17,290 nucleotides of DNA from Planctomycetota bacterium (lineage in GTDB: Bacteria > Planctomycetota > Phycisphaerae > Phycisphaerales > SM1A02): NCBI GenBank assembly GCA_027295435.1, contig JAPUKX010000152.1, forward strand, positions 1 to 17,290. Reading direction: 5' to 3'. Each line of letters begins with the position of its first letter. Position 1 is the first letter of the stretch. Positions 8,259 to 15,020 of the stretch are shown piece after piece. A program made the translations under genes and the position numbers. The notes under the pieces are model-generated. The model was given only the letters and a program-made list of their open reading frames with translations, was not told the origin of the DNA and ran no database searches.

Positions 8259-11200
8259 TCACTCTATCAGGGCGTCAAGGCTGGGCTGCGGCTGGCCGGC
8301 CGCAGTCGTGCGTGACCGACCGGTCCAGAGATAATAGGCTGCGGCCTTGACGTCATCGATGATGACGATGATGCACGGCAGCACGATGAGGATCAGCCCG
8401 GTCGCGCTGATGAGCCCGAACGAGATGCTGATCGCCATCGGGATGAGGAACTTCGCCTGAAACGACTGTTCCAGCATCAGCGGCGACAGAGCGAGGACGG
8501 TGGTGATCGTGGTGAGGAAGATCGGCCGAAGGCGTTGCCCGCCGGCCTCGATCAACGCCTCTGTCAATCCCATGCCCTCCTTGCGCTTGGAGTTGAAGAA
8601 CTCCACGAGGATGAGCGAGTCATTGACCACAATACCGCTCAGCGCCACGAACCCGATCAGGCTCAGGAATGTCATCTGGTAGCCCATGAGGAGGTGGCCC
8701 CAGATCACGCCGATCAGACTAAAGGGGATCGCCAGCATGACCGCGATCGGCTGGGTGTAGCTGCCGAACAGCCAGGCCAGGATGATGTAAATCAACACGC
8801 ACGCGGCCATGAACCCCAGCGGAAGTGTTTCGAATGCTCTGCGCAGCTCGCGTTGCCGGCCGCCCAGCTCAATTCCGACGTCGGGGTGCTCCCGCCGCAG
8901 CTCGTCCAACCGCGGCTGCAGTTGGGCCATGATCTGCTCGGGATTGGCCGACGGCGCGGTGTCGGCGGTGACGGTCACGGCCCGTCGTCGATCCAGGCGG
9001 CGGATCAAGGAGTAGCTGGATCCTTCCGTGACCTGGGCCACTTCGCCCAGCGGAACCCGTCGGCCTTGGGGCGTGATCAGGTACATGTGCTCGATCGCGT
9101 AGAGGCTGCGCCGGGAGCGCTCGTCCAGCCGCACCCGAATCTTGATATCCTCGCGCTTGGCCGAGAAGACGTGCGGCTCCAGCCCAAACAGTGCCCCGCG
9201 AACCTGCGTGGCCACATCAGCGACGTTCAAACCCAGGCCGGCCGCGCCCGGCTTGAGCTGCACCTGCACCTCCCGCTGGGCTTGGGAAGCGTCGTCGGCG
9301 ATGTCGTAGACACCCTCGGAGTCCGCGAGCATGCCCCTGATCCGGCCGACGACCGCGTCCCTCTGCGTTTCGTCGTTGCCGGTGACGACGATCGTAATGT
9401 CCGGCCCGCCCGGGCCGGCCCCGATCTCGGCATACCTCAGCCGCTCGACGTCGCTGAGCACACCAAGCTGTTGGCGGATGGAGGCGATGACCTGCGAGGA
9501 CTCACGCTCGCGCTGCTCCACAGGCTTGAGCTCAATGTACATCTGCGCCAGGTGCCCGCCGACGCCCTCCGCCTGACCGGTGTCAAGATTGGCCTGGTAG
9601 CCGACGATTGTGAAGACGGACTCGGTCTCAGGCTGGTCGGCCGTAGCCGTCTCGATTCGCCTCACGATCGAGGCGGTCCGCGCGATGGGCGTGCCGATGG
9701 GCATGCGCAGATCAACGATGATCGTCTCGGAGTCGGAGGCGGGGAAGAATGTAAACCCAATGCGACCGCCGACCACGATTCCCATCGACCCAATCAGAAC
9801 CGACAGGCCGGCCGCCAGGGTCGCATAGCGGTATCGAAGCAGCCAGGCGAGCAGCCGCCCGTAGCCGGGCACGATCCGACCCAGAATCAGCCGGTCGCGC
9901 GACGCTTCGTATCGTCTCAGCCAAACGGCGAACCGGCCGGGGCGGCGCCGATCGCGGTGAAGCAGACTGTGGCCCATGTGGCTGGGCAGGATCAACACCG
10001 CCTCGATCAGGCTGAACATCAAGGCAAAGCTGACAATGACCGGCAGCGCGCCGATCAGATCACCGATTTGACCCTGGATAAACCGCAACGGCATGAACGC
10101 AACGATGCTCGTGAGGACGGTGGCCACCACCGGCCAGAACACCTGCTCGGTTCCCTTGATCGCTGCCACCAGCGCCGGCTCCTGGCGATCGTGCCGCGCC
10201 TGAATGTTCTCCGCCACGACGATCGCATCATCCACCAGAAGCCCCAGCACGACGATCATCCCGAACATGGTGATCAGGTTCAGCGTGATGCCGAAGCTGT
10301 TCATCATGACCAGCGTGCCGCAAAGGGAGATGACCAGCCCGATACCGACCCACACGGCGACCCGCCAATTTAGAAACACAAGCAAGGTGCCAAAGACCAG
10401 CAGCGCCCCCCACCGCGCATTGCGGATCAGCAGATCGAGGCGGCCCTCGATGAAGCGAGCCAGATCCGAATGCGTGTCAAGCTTGCCCGGCAAGGGATCA
10501 GGGCAGGTCACTCCAAGCTCATAAGCAGTCTTGCGTTTGGAGCCGAAGATCGACTCCAACGCGCGTCCCTCGAATGGCTCGCCACGACGGCCGGCTGTAT
10601 ACGCACGCACCATCTCGGCGATCTCCACCGCATCCTGATCGCCGGTCTTGAACACCGTCAGACTCACCGACGGCTCCAGGGGCCGGCGGTCGTTTGATCG
10701 CTTGTCGAACCGACCGAATCGGGTGATGAGCTGTTGATCGACGTAGTCCTCGCGAACACTGGCGAGGTCGCCGACGCGCAAGGCCTGGCCTTGGGGGGTG
10801 GCCTTGACGACAATCTGGCGAATGGCCTCGGCCCGCTCCGGCACGCCGGTCGTCCTGACGCTGATGTCTCCGACGCCGCTGCGAACCGACCCGCCGGGCA
10901 CGTCAGCCATCCAGTTGCCAATGGATGCGGAAAGCTGCGGCAAGCTGATGCGATGCTCCAGCAGCGCCGCAGCCGAGACATCGACGCGAATCTCATAATC
11001 CCGCACGCCCGAGGTCAGGACCTCGCCCATGCCGGGCAGGCTTTTCAGATCGTCACGTATCCGCCGGATGCCCCGCTTCATGGCCTCTTCATTCGCGGGC
11101 CCGTAGAGGCTGACCATGATCACGGGCATGCGCGCCTCCAGTTCGGTCACGCGAATGCGCTCAGCTTCTTCGGGCAGGTCGGTAAGGGCGTCAACCGCGC

Positions 11201-11531
11201 GTTCGACTTCATCTACGGCCTTGCCCACGCTGTCAATGCCCCAACGGAACTCGACGACGATGCCACCGCCGCTTTCAGCCAAGGTGGTGGTCATTCGTTC
11301 AACTTCATCCAGGTCAGCCAGGGCATCCTCGACCTTCATGGCCAGACCTTCCTCGACCTCCTGCGGAGTGGCACCGGGGTAAGGCAAGGTGACGACGGCG
11401 GACTCCGGCGTCATTTCGGGGAAGAACTCGCGAGTGAGGCTCAGCGCGGCGGCGGCGCCGCCGACGAACGCGCCGACCATCAGCAGGTTCACAGGCACCG
11501 GCCTGGTGACGCCGAATCGGGGAATGCTCAC
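8259..11531 (-). CDS. RND superfamily efflux transporter permease (AcrB/HAE type)
   Basis: This is a large inner-membrane proton-driven exporter of the resistance-nodulation-division superfamily. At 1090 residues it is typical for the AcrB-type trimeric pump. An N-terminal membrane helix (NLLMVGAFVGGAAAALSL) is followed by a large periplasmic loop. Helices four to six follow, with the paired acidic proton-relay residues D434 and D435 in GLLVDDAIVVAENI (AcrB D407/D408). After a second periplasmic loop, a C-terminal helix bundle carries GIVVNDSLILVEF near residue 970. In AcrB the equivalent helix has the relay lysine K940; here the position is asparagine, as in a distinct RND subgroup. The start is GTG at 11531, overlapping the TGA stop of the adaptor gene as GTGA. 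The substrate cannot be told from sequence. No outer-membrane channel gene is adjacent. Confidence 0.95.
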   Translation of the reverse strand: MSIPRFGVTRPVPVNLLMVGAFVGGAAAALSLTREFFPEMTPESAVVTLPYPGATPQEVEEGLAMKVEDALADLDEVERMTTTLAESGGGIVVEFRWGIDSVGKAVDEVERAVDALTDLPEEAERIRVTELEARMPVIMVSLYGPANEEAMKRGIRRIRDDLKSLPGMGEVLTSGVRDYEIRVDVSAAALLEHRISLPQLSASIGNWMADVPGGSVRSGVGDISVRTTGVPERAEAIRQIVVKATPQGQALRVGDLASVREDYVDQQLITRFGRFDKRSNDRRPLEPSVSLTVFKTGDQDAVEIAEMVRAYTAGRRGEPFEGRALESIFGSKRKTAYELGVTCPDPLPGKLDTHSDLARFIEGRLDLLIRNARWGALLVFGTLLVFLNWRVAVWVGIGLVISLCGTLVMMNSFGITLNLITMFGMIVVLGLLVDDAIVVAENIQARHDRQEPALVAAIKGTEQVFWPVVATVLTSIVAFMPLRFIQGQIGDLIGALPVIVSFALMFSLIEAVLILPSHMGHSLLHRDRRRPGRFAVWLRRYEASRDRLILGRIVPGYGRLLAWLLRYRYATLAAGLSVLIGSMGIVVGGRIGFTFFPASDSETIIVDLRMPIGTPIARTASIVRRIETATADQPETESVFTIVGYQANLDTGQAEGVGGHLAQMYIELKPVEQRERESSQVIASIRQQLGVLSDVERLRYAEIGAGPGGPDITIVVTGNDETQRDAVVGRIRGMLADSEGVYDIADDASQAQREVQVQLKPGAAGLGLNVADVATQVRGALFGLEPHVFSAKREDIKIRVRLDERSRRSLYAIEHMYLITPQGRRVPLGEVAQVTEGSSYSLIRRLDRRRAVTVTADTAPSANPEQIMAQLQPRLDELRREHPDVGIELGGRQRELRRAFETLPLGFMAACVLIYIILAWLFGSYTQPIAVMLAIPFSLIGVIWGHLLMGYQMTFLSLIGFVALSGIVVNDSLILVEFFNSKRKEGMGLTEALIEAGGQRLRPIFLTTITTVLALSPLMLEQSFQAKFLIPMAISISFGLISATGLILIVLPCIIVIIDDVKAAAYYLWTGRSRTTAAGQPQPSLDALIE

Positions 11532-12901
11532 CGGCCGACCCCCGGGCCCGACCGTGCATCGGGGGTCCCCAATTCCATTCCATTGGGATCGCCGGCCCGG
11601 GCCCGTTGCGGCGGGCCGTTGAGCGGAATCGCCTCCACCTCAAGACCTTCAGGCAATGACCGCGCCGCGTTGACCACGACCAAGGCTCCGGCGGGAAGAG
11701 GCTCAGCCAGTACCGCCCACTGCTCTGCCGCGACGCCGATCTGCGGAAAATCACCCTGCACGTGAAACACCACTTGCACCGGGTAGCTCCGCACAACGTT
11801 ATCTTCAATCAGAAGCAGGTGATCGCCCAGAAGCGAGCGGCGCGGCACGACCGAACGAAGCTCAACTTCACTGGAAACGACCGTACCTTGGACGAACAGA
11901 CCCGGAGCGAGCAGACCGCGGTCGTGCGGGTCCTGCTCCACTTCGACGTAGACGGCCATGGTGCGGGTGGTCTCATCATCTTGCGGCCCGATGCGTCCCA
12001 CCTGCCCCGGCCAACTTTGGGTGATCGCACTCCGGGAGGTCAGGATCACCTCGTCGCCGACCGCGATCGCCGCGCGGGCGCCGCCGGGCAACCGCAGCGC
12101 CACCTCGATCCGTTGCAGGCTCACCACGCGCGCCACCCGTTCACCAAGCGCCAGCCGCTCCCCGACCTCGACATCCACCGCCTGGATCACCCCCCCAAGC
12201 GGGCTGCGGACGGTACAGCGTTCGACGTCCTTGTTCGCCAGCGCCAGCTCGGCATCAAGGCCAAGACGCTTGGCTGCAAGTTGTGCCCGGCGGGGGGCAA
12301 TCTTGTCCCGCTCCTCTTTCACAAACGTTTCGAGGCGCTGCCTCACCTTGAGCGCTACTTCGGCGCGATCGATCTCCCGCTGATTCGCGCCGTTGCGCTC
12401 AAATGCGTCCAAGACACGCTCGAGTTCTCGCTCGGCCAGCTCGGTCTCCTTGCCCGCCAGAGCAGCTCTCTGTATCAGGCTTGCCTCTTCCACGCGCAGT
12501 TGATCGAGCTGCGCGGCAATCTCGGCAATCCTTTGGGAAAGAATGTTCACCTGCTGAACAAAATCGGTCTTGTCGAATTCAGCCAGAACGTCGCCATCCT
12601 TGATCTCGGCGCCGGCGACAATATGGCGAGGTACTTCGACCACGATGGCCGAAACCTGCACGGGCACGTCGGCCGAGTCCATCGCAGCAGCAGTCCCGAA
12701 CCCGGTCCACTGCCTGCGCACGGGAACCTCGATGACGTGCATGACCTCGACCCGTCGCATCGCCGGTGGCTCAACAGACCCCTGCGGCCGGGGCTTGGTC
12801 TTCAACAATACGACATAGATTCCGACGGCGACCGCCAGCAAAGCCATGGACACCACCACCTGCGTGATGACGGACACCAAGATGTTGCGCTTATCAGCCA
12901 T
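11528..12901 (-). CDS. RND periplasmic adaptor (membrane fusion protein, HlyD/AcrA type)
   Basis: The adaptor bridges the inner-membrane RND pump and an outer-membrane channel. The 457-residue protein from ATG 12901 starts with a short basic N terminus and one hydrophobic helix (about residues 8-34). There is no lipobox cysteine, so it is probably held by an uncleaved membrane anchor rather than by lipidation. The order of parts fits the family: a first lipoyl half (VPVQVSAIVVEVPRHIVAG), a long helical hairpin rich in Glu, Arg and Leu (about 110-215), a second lipoyl half (CTVRSPLGGVIQAVDVEVGE), then beta-barrel and membrane-proximal regions. A proline/glycine-rich tail ends the protein. An in-frame TTG at 12925 would extend it by eight residues without family support. 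It is the first gene of a two-gene operon and overlaps the transporter start by four bases. A candidate promoter lies in the divergent spacer. Confidence 0.92.
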   Translation of the reverse strand: MADKRNILVSVITQVVVSMALLAVAVGIYVVLLKTKPRPQGSVEPPAMRRVEVMHVIEVPVRRQWTGFGTAAAMDSADVPVQVSAIVVEVPRHIVAGAEIKDGDVLAEFDKTDFVQQVNILSQRIAEIAAQLDQLRVEEASLIQRAALAGKETELAERELERVLDAFERNGANQREIDRAEVALKVRQRLETFVKEERDKIAPRRAQLAAKRLGLDAELALANKDVERCTVRSPLGGVIQAVDVEVGERLALGERVARVVSLQRIEVALRLPGGARAAIAVGDEVILTSRSAITQSWPGQVGRIGPQDDETTRTMAVYVEVEQDPHDRGLLAPGLFVQGTVVSSEVELRSVVPRRSLLGDHLLLIEDNVVRSYPVQVVFHVQGDFPQIGVAAEQWAVLAEPLPAGALVVVNAARSLPEGLEVEAIPLNGPPQRARAGDPNGMELGTPDARSGPGVGR

Positions 12902-12935
12902 GCAGCGGCATTCTCGGCCTCGCAAACGCCCAAGC

Positions 12936-12965
12936 CGTATACCCTATGTCGGCACACGCGGTGAA
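12936..12965 (-). promoter_or_regulatory. Candidate promoter of the RND adaptor-transporter operon
   Basis: On the minus strand TTCACC (12965-12960) and TATACG (12941-12936) are separated by 18 bases. Each matches four of six sigma70-type consensus positions. The -10 element is about 35 bases upstream of the adaptor ATG. The placement in a divergent spacer supports it, but the match is modest. Confidence 0.35.
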
Positions 12966-12990
12966 TCGAGTGAGGTCCGCGCACGCTCAA

Positions 12991-13011
12991 CCTTCAAGCC
13001 TTCAAGCCTTC
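12991..13011. repeat. Short tandem repeat CCTTCAAG in the divergent spacer
   Basis: CCTTCAAG occurs twice in direct tandem, followed by a partial third copy CCTTC. It lies 22 bases before the gatC start codon. It could be a regulatory binding site, a replication-slippage tract or chance. No known operator was recognised. Confidence 0.5.
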
Positions 13012-13032
13012 CGATGTGATACCCTAGCGATC

Positions 13033-13341
13033 ATGGCCGAGCGGCTAAGTCTCGATGAAGTTCGCCACGTCGCGAAGCTGGCGCGGCTGCGGTTAACCAA
13101 CGAAGAGCTTGAGCAATACCGCAGCCAACTGTCGGCGGTGCTCGAGCACATTGCCAAGCTCAACGAGGTAGACGTTGCGGGTGTAGAGCCGATGGCCCAT
13201 CCCAGTGATGTCACCAACCGCCTTGACGAAGACGTCGTCGGCGAGTCGATGCCCGTGGAGCAACTGCTGGCCATCGCCCCGGCCGTGGAAGGCCAATTCC
13301 TGGCGGTCCCCAAAGTGCTCGGCGAGGAAACCGGACCATGA
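13033..13341 (+). CDS. gatC: Asp-tRNA(Asn)/Glu-tRNA(Gln) amidotransferase subunit C
   Basis: GatC is the small subunit that wraps around GatA and stabilises the GatCAB complex, which converts misacylated Glu-tRNA(Gln) and Asp-tRNA(Asn) to the correct amides in the cytosol. The 102-residue protein has the family pattern: SLDEVRHVAKLARLRLTNEE in the N-terminal helices, then VDVAGVEPMAHP and LDEDVVGES. It ends in the glycine/valine stretch FLAVPKVLGE that normally contacts GatA. ATG 13033 is chosen because the family begins near this point; the frame is open further upstream to 12946 but without homologous residues. No Shine-Dalgarno sequence is visible before the ATG, so the message may be leaderless or use an SD-independent start. 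The TGA stop lies in the same reading frame as gatA, 24 bases upstream of the gatA ATG. Confidence 0.95.
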   Translation: MAERLSLDEVRHVAKLARLRLTNEELEQYRSQLSAVLEHIAKLNEVDVAGVEPMAHPSDVTNRLDEDVVGESMPVEQLLAIAPAVEGQFLAVPKVLGEETGP

Positions 13342-13376
13342 CCACGCTGGTACGCGCTCGCCGCCATGGACGATAA
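13338..13376 (+). other. Possible bridging mini-ORF between gatC and gatA
   Basis: ATG at 13338 overlaps the gatC TGA as ATGA and opens a 12-codon frame ending in TAA at 13374-13376, just past the gatA start codon. gatA has no recognisable ribosome-binding site. Ribosomes that finish gatC could therefore restart here, terminate eight bases beyond the gatA ATG and step back. The frame is seen directly; the coupling role is inference and could be coincidence. Confidence 0.25.
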
Positions 13377-14862
13377 CCAATCCATCCTGGGTCTTGTCGA
13401 AGCGCTGAAGCACCGCGAGATTTCGGCTGTACAACTCGTGCAGGACTGCTTTGAAGGTATCGAACAACTCGACGAGAAGTTGCATTGCTTCCATGAAACG
13501 TACCCCCATCGTGCGCTTCAGGCGGCGGAGTCGATCGACGGCGCGCTGGAGGCCGGCGACGAACCGGGCCCGCTGGCCGGTGTGCCGATCGCATTGAAGG
13601 ACAATATCGTCACGAGCTTCGGCCACACCACGTGCAGCTCGCGCATCCTTGAAGATTTCAACAGCCCGTATACCAGCACCGCCGCACAGCGATTGATTGA
13701 TGCGGGCGCGATCGTCATCGGCAAGACCAACTGTGATGAGTTCGCGATGGGCTCGTCGACGGAGCATTGCGCCTTCGGGGAGGTGTGCAACCCGTGGGAC
13801 CTCACTCGAGTGCCCGGGGGATCGTCCGGAGGCAGTGCTGCGGCAGTCGCGGCGCGACTGTGCCCCGGGGCCCTGGGCTCTGACACCGGCGGGTCCATCC
13901 GCCAGCCGGCGTCGCTGTGCGGGGTCGTCGGCGTCAAGCCGAGCTATGGCCGGGTCAGCCGGTTCGGCCTGGTCGCGTTCGGCTCCAGCCTCGATCAGAT
14001 CGGGCCGTTGGCGCGTTGCGTCAAGGACGCCGCCTGGTTGTTGCGCATCATCGCCGGGCCTGATCGCCGCGACTCCACCTGTGCCGACCTGGCCGTCCCC
14101 GATTATCTCAACGGAATCGATCAGCCGCCGGAGAACTTGCGCATCGGCGTGCCGAAGCAGTACCTCAGCGACAAGAACGAGCCGGCGGTGAACGAAGCGG
14201 TGTACAGCGCGATCGAGCTGTATCGCGATCTCGGGGCCGAGATTGTCGACATTGATTTGCCGCTTACCGAGTACGGCGTTGCGACCTACTACGTCATCGC
14301 CCCAGCCGAGGCATCGAGCAACCTGGCCCGCTATGACGGCATTCGCTACGGCCGGCGAGCCCCTCTTGAGCCCGGCGAAGACCTGTTTGATCTCTACGCC
14401 AAGAGCCGCGCCGAAGGATTCGGGCCGGAGGTGAAGCGGCGCATCATGCTGGGCACCTACGTGCTCAGCGCCGGCTACTACGACGCCTATTACAAGCGCG
14501 CGCTCCAAGTGCGCCGGCTCATCAAGCAGGAGTTCGACGCGGCATTCGAGAAATGCCACGCGCTGCTGGGGCCCACGTCGCCGGCGCCTGCGTTTGAAAT
14601 CGGGGCCAAGGCCGATCCACTATCGATGTATCTGTGCGACGTGTACACCGCCAACACGAATATCGCGGGCATCTGCGGAATCTCCATCCCCGCGGGCTTT
14701 GCGAAAGTTGATGGGAAGCACCTGCCCATCGGGTTGCAGATTCAATGCAAGGCCTTTGACGAAGCGACGATGTTCCGCATCGCCCGGATGTTCGAAGCCA
14801 GCACCGATTACCACACCAAGCGCCCCCCCGGAATTGGCGACGCTGTAATGCGGGGCGTGTAG
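13366..14862 (+). CDS. gatA: Asp-tRNA(Asn)/Glu-tRNA(Gln) amidotransferase subunit A
   Basis: GatA is the glutaminase subunit of GatCAB: it releases ammonia from glutamine for transfer to the misacylated tRNA held by GatB. The 498-residue protein belongs to the amidase signature family and has a complete Ser-cisSer-Lys triad: K78 in ALKDNIV, S153 in GGSSGGSAAA and S177 in SDTGGSIRQPAS. These correspond to K79, S154 and S178 of the Staphylococcus aureus enzyme. The downstream segment GVVGVKPSYGRVSRFGL and the C-terminal ISIPAGFAKVDGKHLPIGLQ are typical, and the length is close to the usual 485. ATG 13366 is the first ATG after an in-frame TGA, which is the gatC stop. No Shine-Dalgarno sequence precedes it. 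gatB is not next to it and must lie elsewhere, a common split arrangement. Confidence 0.98.
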   Translation: MDDNQSILGLVEALKHREISAVQLVQDCFEGIEQLDEKLHCFHETYPHRALQAAESIDGALEAGDEPGPLAGVPIALKDNIVTSFGHTTCSSRILEDFNSPYTSTAAQRLIDAGAIVIGKTNCDEFAMGSSTEHCAFGEVCNPWDLTRVPGGSSGGSAAAVAARLCPGALGSDTGGSIRQPASLCGVVGVKPSYGRVSRFGLVAFGSSLDQIGPLARCVKDAAWLLRIIAGPDRRDSTCADLAVPDYLNGIDQPPENLRIGVPKQYLSDKNEPAVNEAVYSAIELYRDLGAEIVDIDLPLTEYGVATYYVIAPAEASSNLARYDGIRYGRRAPLEPGEDLFDLYAKSRAEGFGPEVKRRIMLGTYVLSAGYYDAYYKRALQVRRLIKQEFDAAFEKCHALLGPTSPAPAFEIGAKADPLSMYLCDVYTANTNIAGICGISIPAGFAKVDGKHLPIGLQIQCKAFDEATMFRIARMFEASTDYHTKRPPGIGDAVMRGV

Positions 14863-14864
14863 CG

Positions 14865-14910
14865 AGCCGGCTGGTCCTCAAGCCCCGCGAGCCGGCTTGT
14901 GCCAAGCCGG
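14865..14910. terminator. Overlapping hairpins after gatA (convergent gene junction)
   Basis: Just after the gatA TAG, the palindromic octamer AGCCGGCT occurs at 14865-14872 and again at 14890-14897, so the copies can pair across a 17-base loop. The second copy can instead form a tighter hairpin, CCGGCTT (14892-14898) with AAGCCGG (14904-14910) around a 5-base loop. No T-run follows on either strand. The site lies between convergent genes and is likely a structural 3' end rather than a classical intrinsic terminator. Confidence 0.4.
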
Positions 14911-15020
14911 TGTACTTCCGAATCGCGAATGGTTTCCGTTCGTCGAACACCACCCGGGCTGGCGATACCGTCGCGGCTCTGGCCCTTCTACGGGGAATCT
15001 GATCCAGCTCATGCGAGTGT

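Noticed and set aside
8044..8262. Extended N terminus of ptsI
   Set aside because: Enzyme I proteins begin close to the MEVIQGIPVS motif. The extension has no similarity to the family and would cover the only promoter-like element in the spacer.
8535..10373. Plus-strand open frame of 612 codons
   Set aside because: It is antisense to the RND transporter. The translation is rich in His, Asp, Gln and Arg without domains, as expected for a shadow of a membrane protein gene.
11762..12964. Plus-strand open frame of 400 codons
   Set aside because: It is antisense to the adaptor gene and lacks a recognisable family.
13093..14559. Minus-strand open frame of 488 codons opposite gatC and gatA
   Set aside because: Its length is striking, but it mirrors two well-conserved genes with intact catalytic residues, and its translation shows no domain.
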